Shown here in pieces: positions 1-5,013 of a stretch of DNA of 5,013 bases. The number at the start of each line of letters is the position of its first letter. The stretch's first letter is position 1. The stretch covers positions 1 to 5,013 of the forward strand of contig JAKMEU010000027.1 of assembly GCA_022425845.1 (NCBI GenBank), read 5' to 3'. Position numbers and translations under genes: made by a program. The DNA is from Luminiphilus sp. (GTDB lineage: Bacteria > Pseudomonadota > Gammaproteobacteria > Pseudomonadales > Halieaceae). Below the pieces are notes generated by a model. It saw nothing but the letters and a program-made list of their open reading frames with translations. It ran no database searches and was not told where the DNA came from.

Positions 1-1089
1 GTTGGAGAGCCGCAGCATGCGCCCCCCGAAAGCGTCATCGAAGGCTTGGAGCAAGCCCTTACTCAGATCAATCGCTACCCCAAGACCCAGGGCTCAGCGC
101 AGCTCAGAAGCACCATCGCGCGCTGGCTCGAGGCAAGGTTCGCATTGCCAGGCATTGATTCAGAACGCCAGGTGCTTCCCGTCAATGGAACGCGTGAAGC
201 GCTCTTTGCCATAGCTCAGGTCGTCGTCACACCCGGTCGTGATGGTGCGGTCATCAGCCCCAATCCCTTCTACCAGATCTATGAAGGCGCCGCGCTGCTG
301 GCTGGGAGCCGACCCAAATTCGTGCCCGCGCAAGCCGAATCCGGATTTTTGCCCGACTTCTCCGCCCTCACCGAACAGGACTGGCAGAACGTCGAACTTC
401 TGTACCTTTGCAATCCCGGCAACCCATCGGGTGCACTGATTCCCAAAACCCAACTGATCGACCTCATTCGTCTGGCCCAGCAGCACAACTTCATAATTGC
501 CTGCGACGAGTGCTACAGCGAAATATATCCCGATGAGACGACGCCACCCGCGGGCTTGCTAGCTGCCGCAGCCGCCATGGGAAACAGCGATTACAAGCAA
601 TGCCTGGTCTTTCATAGCCTGTCCAAGCGCTCCAACCTGGCGGGTCTGCGATCCGGGTTTGTGGCCGGGGACGCTGACCTCATCGCGAAGTTTGTTCGTT
701 ATCGAACTTACCATGGCTGTGCGATGCCACCCCACCACCAGGCAGCGAGTGCCATCGCATGGAGCGACGAAGACCACGTTGCCAGAAATCGCTCACTTTA
801 CCGAGCGAAGTTCGAGGCAGTGGTGCCGATACTGTCATCCGTGCTGCCCGTCTGCATGCCCCAGGCGGGCTTCTATCTTTGGCCCCGGACACCCATTGAG
901 GACACTGAGTTCGCTCGTGAGCTTGCGAGACGCTGCAATGTAAGCGTTCTGCCGGGCCAATTCCTTGGCCGGGCCGTGGATGGCTTCAATCCCGGGGCGC
1001 ATCATGTCCGTATCGCACTGGTCGCGGAAAAAGCTGTCTGCGTGGAGGCCGCTGAACGCATGGTCCATTCACTGCAACAGGGGTGGTAA
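1..1089 (+). CDS. dapC: N-succinyldiaminopimelate aminotransferase DapC, 5'-truncated by the window edge
   Basis: This cytoplasmic PLP enzyme transfers an amino group from glutamate to N-succinyl-2-amino-6-ketopimelate in diaminopimelate/lysine synthesis. The frame is open from base 1, where it reads VGEPQHAPPE, matching the substrate-side GEPxH segment near the N-terminus of fold-type I aminotransferases. About 30-35 residues are therefore missing, and the TTG at 46 is internal, not a start. Of 362 visible residues, the key ones are NPGNPSG (138-144), DECYSEIY (169-176; Asp and Tyr contact the PLP ring), the Schiff-base lysine in HSLSKRSN (Lys209, codon 625-627) and the carboxylate-binding arginine in HHVRIAL (Arg337). 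The segments VLPVNGTREALF, SPNPFYQIYEGAA and RTYHGCAMP resemble Pseudomonas DapC, which separates it from generic AspC or ArgD proteins. It ends in TAA, 5 bases before nth. Placing dapD and dapE downstream supports the assignment. Confidence 0.93.
   Translation, partial: VGEPQHAPPESVIEGLEQALTQINRYPKTQGSAQLRSTIARWLEARFALPGIDSERQVLPVNGTREALFAIAQVVVTPGRDGAVISPNPFYQIYEGAALLAGSRPKFVPAQAESGFLPDFSALTEQDWQNVELLYLCNPGNPSGALIPKTQLIDLIRLAQQHNFIIACDECYSEIYPDETTPPAGLLAAAAAMGNSDYKQCLVFHSLSKRSNLAGLRSGFVAGDADLIAKFVRYRTYHGCAMPPHHQAASAIAWSDEDHVARNRSLYRAKFEAVVPILSSVLPVCMPQAGFYLWPRTPIEDTEFARELARRCNVSVLPGQFLGRAVDGFNPGAHHVRIALVAEKAVCVEAAERMVHSLQQGW
1080..1086 (+). promoter_or_regulatory. Ribosome binding site of nth
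   Basis: The purine-rich GGGGTGG lies 8 bases before the ATG at 1095 and inside the last codons of dapC. It favours that ATG over the GTG at 1083, which has only the weaker caacaggg before it. The placement suggests translational coupling to dapC. Confidence 0.5.
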
Positions 1090-1094
1090 AGCCG

Positions 1095-1778
1095 ATGTCT
1101 ACAACACCGGATGTGCAAAAAAATCTCAGTAAGCAGGAGCGTGTCGCCTATATTGACCGGCGCCTCGGTGAACTCTATCCCGATACCCCCGTCCCCCTCG
1201 ACCATGCGGACCCATACACGCTCTTGGTTGCGGTGCTATTGAGCGCCCAATGCACCGATGAGCGGGTCAATCAGGTAACACCCGAGCTGTTCGCCAGAGC
1301 GGCCACACCCTCGACCATGGCAGAGCTCAGCGTTGCCACGATACGGGGCATCATCCGGCCCTGTGGGCTGTCACCACAGAAGGCTAAAGCCATCAAACGC
1401 CTCAGCGAACTGCTTCTGGCAGACCATGACGGCGTCGTTCCCGTCAGCTTCGACGCACTGGAGGCGCTGCCCGGTGTCGGACACAAGACAGCGAGTGTCG
1501 TTATGGCGCAGGCTTTCGGGGTCCCCACGTTCCCGGTCGACACGCATATTCACCGACTGGCACAGCGTTGGGGGCTTACCCGGGGCCGCAACGTTACCGA
1601 AACCGAACGCGATCTGAAGAAGGTGTTTGCTGAGGGTCGCTGGAACGACCTCCACCTACAGATTATTTTTTATGGCCGCGAGCACTGCACAGCCCGGGGG
1701 TGCGATGGACGGATCTGCGAAATCTGCAGGACGTGCTACCCACTCCGAAAGCACGCCAAAATCACCCGAAAGCCCTGA
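1095..1778 (+). CDS. nth: Endonuclease III-like DNA glycosylase/AP lyase with a variant Fe-S cysteine motif
   Basis: This base-excision repair enzyme removes oxidised pyrimidines and cleaves the abasic site. The 227 residues cover the usual length (E. coli Nth, 211). The helix-hairpin-helix reads LPGVGHKTASVV (125-136), with catalytic Lys131, and Asp149 lies in PVDTHIHR. LLSAQCTD (48-55) matches the N-terminal family signature. The C-terminus has five cysteines, Cys198, 203, 208, 211 and 214, spaced C-X4-C-X4-C-X2-C-X2-C. E. coli Nth instead has C-X6-C-X2-C-X5-C, so a 4Fe-4S cluster is likely but the ligands are uncertain. I chose the ATG at 1095 because GGGGTGG at 1080-1086 lies 8 bases upstream. 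An in-frame GTG at 1083 overlaps the dapC stop and would add four residues, but it lacks a good ribosome binding site. The gene follows dapC by 5 bases and is probably co-transcribed. It has no obvious role in lysine synthesis. Confidence 0.92.
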   Translation: MSTTPDVQKNLSKQERVAYIDRRLGELYPDTPVPLDHADPYTLLVAVLLSAQCTDERVNQVTPELFARAATPSTMAELSVATIRGIIRPCGLSPQKAKAIKRLSELLLADHDGVVPVSFDALEALPGVGHKTASVVMAQAFGVPTFPVDTHIHRLAQRWGLTRGRNVTETERDLKKVFAEGRWNDLHLQIIFYGREHCTARGCDGRICEICRTCYPLRKHAKITRKP

Positions 1779-1801
1779 TTCTGCTAGGCTTACCCTGAAC
1801 C

Positions 1802-1807
1802 AAGGAG
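1802..1807 (+). promoter_or_regulatory. Ribosome binding site that sets the yffB-like start
   Basis: AAGGAG stands 5 bases before ATG 1813. Together with the family N-terminus beginning at that methionine, it rules out the longer open frame that runs back into nth. Confidence 0.75.
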
Positions 1808-1812
1808 CCCAC

Positions 1813-2163
1813 ATGAAAGCGGTCCTGTACGGCATCCCCAACTGCGACTCCATAAAAAAAGCCCGGCGATGGCTTGAGAGCCGGGCTGTAGACTACGAGT
1901 TTGTCGATTTTCGCAAAGCAGCGCCGTCACCTGAACTCATAGGGGGCTGGATCGCCGCAGTGGGGGAAAAGGCCCTGGTCAACAGACGCAGTACCACCTG
2001 GAAAAACCTGTCAGCATCAGATCAGGAAGCCGTCGAGTTAAAGAAGGCCCTGCCGGTGCTGGCGAAGAATCCCACGCTCATTAAACGTCCCGTGCTGGAA
2101 TACCGCGGTGAGACCGTGGTGGGGTTTGATGCAACAGACTACGAACTTCGGTTCAAGTCGTGA
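1813..2163 (+). CDS. yffB: YffB/ArsC-family thioredoxin-fold protein (Spx/arsenate-reductase-like)
   Basis: This small cytoplasmic protein has 116 residues; E. coli YffB has 118. The N-terminus MKAVLYGIPNCDSIKKARRW and the later TTWKNL (61-66) and IKRPVLE (90-96, with Arg92-Pro93) align by eye with YffB. Cys11 is the only cysteine, so this is a single-cysteine form with CDSI in place of CxxC. A glutathione-dependent thiol reductase role has been suggested for YffB; the true substrate is unknown, and arsenate reduction is not implied. The start is ATG 1813, with AAGGAG at 1802-1807 and a 5-base spacer. The frame is open further upstream (TTG at 1627), but that stretch overlaps nth in another frame and is spurious. 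The gene lies 34 bases after nth and 27 before dapD. In E. coli yffB sits directly before dapE, so the link to dap genes recurs here. Confidence 0.9.
   Translation: MKAVLYGIPNCDSIKKARRWLESRAVDYEFVDFRKAAPSPELIGGWIAAVGEKALVNRRSTTWKNLSASDQEAVELKKALPVLAKNPTLIKRPVLEYRGETVVGFDATDYELRFKS
1854..1887 (-). terminator. Candidate intrinsic terminator on the antisense strand, inside the yffB-like gene
   Basis: Read on the minus strand, AGCCCGGC (1887-1880) and GCCGGGCT (1867-1860) form a perfect 8-bp GC-rich stem around a 12-base loop. A run of seven T (1860-1854) follows at once, its first T also closing the stem. This is the classical form of a rho-independent terminator, and it would stop antisense transcription across codons 14-25 of the yffB-like gene. 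On the plus strand the same bases form a hairpin preceded by A7, which is not a terminator. Part of the T run is forced by the conserved Lys-Lys codons, so the structure may be coincidental. Confidence 0.45.
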
Positions 2164-2190
2164 AAAAATAGGGTCAAACAGGAGAATACA

Positions 2191-3201
2191 ATGACTGCAG
2201 TGCATGGCTTTGGCCTCGGTATCGCCACCCACAATTCAGCGGGAGACACCCTTGAGGTTTACTACCCCCAGCCCCTCAGTGATATTCAGGGAGAGCTGGC
2301 TGAGGTCATTAACGGGGTGTCCGGCACACTTGATGCTGCCCAGCTCAATGAGTTGGAGGCGGCCTTGACGGCTGGAGGAGCGGCGGACCAGGCGGCACTG
2401 GCAAACCAACTCAAGGAGTGCAGTGGCAGCGTAGTCGCGACCGTGTTGGATGATAATGTCGCCCCCTCCACGGTCGAGGACGCCTACCTCAAGTTGCATC
2501 TGTTATCTCACCGGCTGGTGCGCCCTCACGGCACCGATCTGGACGGGCTGTTTGGACTGCTGCCCACTATCGCCTGGACAGATCAGGGGGCCGTATGCCT
2601 CAACGATCTGCAACAGCGACAACTGGATGCACGCCTCAGGGGCTCGGTGCTGGAAGTGGCGAGCGTCGACAAGTTCCCCAAGATGACGAATTACGTCGTT
2701 CCCAGCGGCGTTCGGATCGCACACACAGCCCGGGTGCGCCTGGGTGCCTACCTGGGAGAAGGCACCACCGTTATGCATGAGGGCTTTATCAATTTTAACG
2801 CGGGCACTGAAGGCCCCGGAATGATTGAAGGACGGATCTCTGCGGGTGTCTGGATCGGAGGGGGCTCTGATCTGGGAGGCGGCTGCTCTACCATGGGAAC
2901 CCTGTCGGGAGGTGGCAATATCATCATCTCGGTGGGGCGCGAGTGCTTGATCGGTGCCAACGCCGGACTCGGTATTCCTCTGGGCGATCGCTGTACCATT
3001 GAAGCTGGGCTGTTTATCACCGCCGGAACCAAGGTGACCGTACTCGACGGCGCGCGTAAGCCTGTTGAAACCGTCTCAGCCCGGGATCTCGCTGATAAGT
3101 CCGACCTGCTGTTTCGACGCAACAGCACCACGGGGACCGTGGAATGTCTAACCAACCGGTCAGCTATCGAACTCAATGAGAGCCTGCATGCCAACAACTG
3201 A
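2191..3201 (+). CDS. dapD: 2,3,4,5-tetrahydropyridine-2,6-dicarboxylate N-succinyltransferase DapD, long Pseudomonas-like type
   Basis: DapD transfers succinyl from succinyl-CoA to tetrahydrodipicolinate, the first committed step of the succinylase branch. It acts as a cytoplasmic trimer. The protein has 336 residues, against about 344 in P. aeruginosa and 274 in E. coli, so it is the long type. The N-terminal region is variable to about residue 95. The conserved body starts at AYLKLHLLSHRLV (98-110) and SVDKFPKMTNYVVP (158-171). A left-handed beta-helix of hexapeptide repeats follows, roughly 173-280: VRIAHTARVRLGAYLGEGTT, NFNAGTEGPGMIEGR (Glu213 is the likely catalytic acid), GGGSDLGGGCSTMGTLSGGG, then LIGANAGLGIPLGDR. 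The end, LLFRRNS...TNRSAIELNESLHANN, also matches Pseudomonas DapD. The start is ATG 2191, with AGGAG at 2180-2184 and a 6-base spacer. Its 3' end overlaps the dapE start by 14 bases. Confidence 0.95.
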   Translation: MTAVHGFGLGIATHNSAGDTLEVYYPQPLSDIQGELAEVINGVSGTLDAAQLNELEAALTAGGAADQAALANQLKECSGSVVATVLDDNVAPSTVEDAYLKLHLLSHRLVRPHGTDLDGLFGLLPTIAWTDQGAVCLNDLQQRQLDARLRGSVLEVASVDKFPKMTNYVVPSGVRIAHTARVRLGAYLGEGTTVMHEGFINFNAGTEGPGMIEGRISAGVWIGGGSDLGGGCSTMGTLSGGGNIIISVGRECLIGANAGLGIPLGDRCTIEAGLFITAGTKVTVLDGARKPVETVSARDLADKSDLLFRRNSTTGTVECLTNRSAIELNESLHANN

Positions 3202-4336
3202 ATATGGTGAGGCGGCCATTGCTCTAACACGGGAACTCATCGAGAGGGCCTCGATTACCCCCAGCGATGCGGGTTGCCAGGCCGTCATGACGCAACGCCT
3301 CTCGCGTCTTGGCTTCAACTGCGAGGCCCTGCGTTTTGGTGAAGTCGACAATCTTTGGGCCACCCGGGGATCATCAAACCCCACCTTGGTATTCGCCGGG
3401 CACACCGACGTTGTTCCTCCCGGGCCCGAGGACCTTTGGTCCAACCCACCCTTTGAAGCGACCGCCATTGACGGCGTGCTTTACGGCCGCGGCGCCGCAG
3501 ATATGAAAGCCAGCCTTGCAGCCATGATCGTGGCAACTGAAGCCTTCACAGCACAGAACCCCGATCATGCGGGTCGGATCGGTTTCCTCATAACGTCCGA
3601 CGAAGAAGGTCCCGCTGTCGACGGCACGACCCGGGTGGTTGACAGTTTACTTGCCCGGGGAGAGCACCTGAACTGGTGTGTCGTGGGGGAGCCCTCCAGC
3701 AGCGCCGTGCTGGGTGACGTGATCAAGAATGGACGACGGGGCTCCATTAATGGCGTGCTGACGATTCGGGGTCAGCAGGGTCACATCGCCTATCCCCATC
3801 TGGCGGACAACCCGATCCACAAGGCTTTCCGAGTCCTCGAAGCATTGGCCTCGGAACCGTGGGATGAGGGCAACGATTTTTTTGAACCCACGCGCCTGCA
3901 GTTTGGCAACATCAATGCAGGCACGGGGGCCACCAATGTGATCCCGGGTCAACTGACCGCCCAATTCAACGTGCGCTTCTCAACGGAAACCAGCGATGTT
4001 GCTATTCGTCGGCGCTGTGAGGAAATCATTACTAAGTATCTCAGCGACTTCGAGATCGAGTGGCAGGTCAGCGGACAGCCTTTTCTAACCGAACCAGGAG
4101 CGCTGGTGGAGGCTGCCTCAGCGAGCATCGAAGCGGTGACAGGGCAGCGCCCCAGCCTGTCAACGGGCGGGGGGACTTCCGACGGTCGATTCATTGCCCG
4201 AACCGGTGCCCAAATCGTTGAGCTCGGGCCCGTCAACGCGTCGATTCACCAACTCAATGAGCATATCTTAGTGGCCGATATTCCGAGGCTCACCGCCATT
4301 TACCATGGCATCCTGGTGCGCCTGCTCAGACGCTAG
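3188..4336 (+). CDS. dapE: Succinyl-diaminopimelate desuccinylase DapE
   Basis: DapE is a two-zinc M20 hydrolase that cleaves N-succinyl-L,L-DAP to L,L-DAP and succinate. The 382 residues match the family length (about 375). The metal-site residues are all present: His72 (FAGHTDVVP), bridging Asp105 (YGRGAADMK), general base Glu139 and ligand Glu140 (SDEEGP), Glu168 (VVGEPSS) and His354 (NASIHQLNE). Each is five higher than in H. influenzae DapE. The lid/dimerisation domain runs roughly 180-295 (GRRGSINGVLTIRGQQGHIA, INAGTGATNVIPG), and STGGGTSDGRF (325-335) is the substrate-binding loop. I prefer ATG 3188 because GAGAG at 3178-3182 precedes it by 5 bases; ATG 3176 has no ribosome binding site and would add four residues. 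The start lies inside dapD, suggesting translational coupling. The stop (TAG) overlaps the convergent minus-strand gene by 11 bases. Confidence 0.95.
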   Translation: MPTTEYGEAAIALTRELIERASITPSDAGCQAVMTQRLSRLGFNCEALRFGEVDNLWATRGSSNPTLVFAGHTDVVPPGPEDLWSNPPFEATAIDGVLYGRGAADMKASLAAMIVATEAFTAQNPDHAGRIGFLITSDEEGPAVDGTTRVVDSLLARGEHLNWCVVGEPSSSAVLGDVIKNGRRGSINGVLTIRGQQGHIAYPHLADNPIHKAFRVLEALASEPWDEGNDFFEPTRLQFGNINAGTGATNVIPGQLTAQFNVRFSTETSDVAIRRRCEEIITKYLSDFEIEWQVSGQPFLTEPGALVEAASASIEAVTGQRPSLSTGGGTSDGRFIARTGAQIVELGPVNASIHQLNEHILVADIPRLTAIYHGILVRLLRR

Positions 4337-4727
4337 AGAGCTGTACCCTCAGGGGCCCCTCGGTACCGCCATGGCGCAATGTTGTGCCCACCCAGGCAGT
4401 CCAAAAGGCGTTGACACTGACCATGAGGGGTGAGCTGTGCTGGGGCAGCTCAATCGCAAGATCCAGGCCCTGACCTCCAGCAAGACCCGCCAGGGCATCA
4501 ACCACCACCCAGGGCGATCGTATGAAGGTATGGATCATCAGCACTTCACGATCCGGGTCGGCCGGATCAAGCTCGACGTCAGCGGCAAACCGTATGGCAG
4601 CCCTGGCCAGGACCGGACATTGTCGCAGGCGATCACAGGTCTGACCTTCACTGATGGTCCCGTTGACAAACTGTTCCAAGACCACGACTCCCTGTGAGTC
4701 GTAGCCGGTCAGGTAAAATCCAGCCAC
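4326..4727 (-). CDS. Unidentified 133-residue protein, coupled to rsmJ
   Basis: I do not recognise this protein. The gene is supported by a clear AGGAG on the minus strand (4738-4734), 6 bases before a GTG start at 4727, and by codon use that looks like its neighbours (many CTG, GTC, GCC and GAT). The product begins MAGFYLTGYDSQGVVVLEQF, with alternating hydrophobic residues suggesting beta strands. Cys31 and Cys37 sit in QTCDRLRQCP. An acidic stretch DPADPDRE lies at 54-61, HTFIRSPWVVVDALAGLAGG at 66-85, and two tryptophans at 109 and 112. There is no signal peptide, clear membrane segment or known motif, so it is probably a soluble cytoplasmic protein. It follows rsmJ by 9 bases, with the ribosome binding site overlapping the rsmJ stop codon. 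A role linked to RNA modification would be guesswork. Its end overlaps dapE by 11 bases. Confidence 0.72.
   Translation of the reverse strand: MAGFYLTGYDSQGVVVLEQFVNGTISEGQTCDRLRQCPVLARAAIRFAADVELDPADPDREVLMIHTFIRSPWVVVDALAGLAGGQGLDLAIELPQHSSPLMVSVNAFWTAWVGTTLRHGGTEGPLRVQLSSV
4343..4366. terminator. Imperfect hairpin just after dapE, possible bidirectional terminator without a T-tract
   Basis: An outer arm GTACC (4343-4347) pairs with GGTAC (4362-4366). Inside them sits the perfect 10-base palindrome AGGGGCCCCT (4351-4360), with unpaired CTC on the left and C on the right. It begins 6 bases after the dapE stop and lies within the last codons of the minus-strand gene. The position suits a shared end for two convergent transcripts. 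Neither strand has a T run after it, so it would be at best a weak or factor-dependent terminator, or an RNA 3'-end stabiliser. Confidence 0.25.
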
Positions 4728-4733
4728 ACAGTT

Positions 4734-4738
4734 CTCCT
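4734..4738 (-). promoter_or_regulatory. Ribosome binding site overlapping the rsmJ stop codon
   Basis: On the minus strand TAGGAG contains both the rsmJ stop codon TAG (4739-4737) and a strong AGGAG, 6 bases before the GTG at 4727. It decides for this non-ATG start and implies that translation of the small gene is coupled to rsmJ. Confidence 0.7.
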
Positions 4739-5013
4739 AGCGAACGTAAACATCGAAGCGGACCGCTTTGCCCGCAATCGTATGGGAGGGTTTGCGTTGG
4801 TCAATCGGCGGACCCTTGGCCGCTCGTTTTACCACGACGCGTTTGGCCGATTGCGCCATGGCCCAGTCGAATAATGCCCCATCCTGATTTTCAGCAGGTT
4901 CGTGCAGCGCCTGCAGGACACTCAAATCCTTCTTCACTGCTGCGGTACCCCGGCGCGCCACAAACATGGGGTCAAGATATATCACGGACCCGCTCGGAAC
5001 CTGCAACGAGCGG
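4737..5013 (-). CDS. rsmJ: 16S rRNA (guanine1516-N2)-methyltransferase RsmJ, C-terminal part only
   Basis: RsmJ (formerly YhiQ) uses S-adenosylmethionine to methylate N2 of G1516 in 16S rRNA of the small ribosomal subunit. About 91 C-terminal residues are visible; the family has about 250, so the 5' two thirds lie beyond the window. The catalytic motif appears as VIYLDPMF (visible residues 10-17), where DPM corresponds to the N/DPPY-type motif of N-methyltransferases. It is followed by AAVKKDLSVLQAL, AKRVVVKRAAKGPP and KPSHTIAGKAVRFDVYVR, which match the E. coli protein's ALVKKEM, TKRVVVKRP and RFDIY segments. The frame is open to the window edge, so the TTG at 5006 is internal and codes for leucine. 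The stop is TAG at 4739-4737, 9 bases before the next minus-strand gene. Confidence 0.9.
   Translation of the reverse strand, partial: RSLQVPSGSVIYLDPMFVARRGTAAVKKDLSVLQALHEPAENQDGALFDWAMAQSAKRVVVKRAAKGPPIDQRKPSHTIAGKAVRFDVYVR

Noticed and set aside
955..970. Inverted repeat GGCCAA-TTCC-TTGGCC within dapC.
   Set aside because: The stem is only 6 bp, has no T-tract and lies mid-gene; it is expected by chance in GC-rich coding sequence.
1783..1790. TGCTAGGCT between nth and the yffB-like gene, resembling an extended -10 promoter element.
   Set aside because: The hexamer TAGGCT matches TATAAT in only three positions and there is no -35 box at the right distance. The 34-base gap fits an operon-internal spacer.
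1627..1812. The yffB-like frame is open about 62 codons upstream of ATG 1813, suggesting a longer protein.
   Set aside because: The extension overlaps the end of nth in another frame, starts with TTG and has no family similarity. ATG 1813 has a good ribosome binding site and begins the conserved N-terminus.
1854..1877. A AAA AAA in the zero frame followed directly by a hairpin, resembling a programmed -1 frameshift site.
   Set aside because: The spacer between the A run and the stem is effectively zero. A -1 shift meets TGA at 1875-1877 after a few codons, and the +1 frame also stops shortly. The A run is explained by conserved Lys-Lys codons.
2748..3230. Minus-strand open frame of 160 residues opposite dapD.
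   Set aside because: It is proline- and serine-rich, typical of a shadow of a GC-rich gene, and the plus strand is unambiguously DapD there.
4411..4439. TTGACA at 4411-4416 on the plus strand, a perfect -35 box.
   Set aside because: At a 17-base spacing the sequence is GCTGTG, not a -10 box. The site lies inside the minus-strand gene, with no plus-strand gene after it.
4432..4451. Inverted repeat GAGCTG / CAGCTC with an 8-base loop inside the minus-strand gene.
   Set aside because: It is a short 6-bp stem with no T run on either side and no positional link to a gene end.
4437..4697. Plus-strand open frame of 86 residues opposite the unidentified gene.
   Set aside because: It has no ribosome binding site and no recognisable features. 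The minus-strand frame has a strong ribosome binding site, a longer reading frame and better codon use.

Overview
The window looks like an ordinary chromosomal housekeeping segment of a gammaproteobacterium, probably a marine relative of the OM60/NOR5 (Halieaceae) or Pseudomonas-like lineages. Three things support this. The DapC and DapD proteins closely resemble, from memory, those of Pseudomonas. The minus strand carries the end of rsmJ, a gene found largely in Gammaproteobacteria. The base composition is moderately GC-rich throughout. The exact taxon is an inference. I see no mobile elements, tRNA, rRNA or CRISPR arrays, and no riboswitch.

Plus strand, 1-4336, is one tight run of five co-directional genes: dapC (5' end cut off by the window), nth, a YffB/ArsC-like thioredoxin-fold gene, dapD and dapE. 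The gaps are 5, 34 and 27 bases, and dapD and dapE overlap by 14 bases, so the run is probably one transcription unit whose promoter lies upstream of the window. DapD, DapC and DapE are the three consecutive enzymes of the succinylase branch of meso-diaminopimelate/lysine synthesis: tetrahydrodipicolinate -> N-succinyl-2-amino-6-ketopimelate -> N-succinyl-L,L-DAP -> L,L-DAP + succinate. All three have their expected catalytic residues. The endonuclease III between them belongs to a variant type with an unusual cysteine pattern. The YffB-like gene recalls the E. coli yffB-dapE neighbourhood.

Minus strand, 5013-4326, carries the C-terminal third of rsmJ (16S rRNA m2G1516 methyltransferase). It is followed 9 bases later by a 133-residue protein that I do not recognise, which starts with GTG behind a good ribosome binding site. 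This gene converges on dapE, and their 3' ends overlap by 11 bases.

The points most worth a second look are the variant iron-sulfur motif in Nth, a textbook-looking intrinsic terminator on the antisense strand near the start of the yffB-like gene, the unidentified partner of rsmJ, and an imperfect hairpin at the convergent junction. I found no convincing new multi-gene system.
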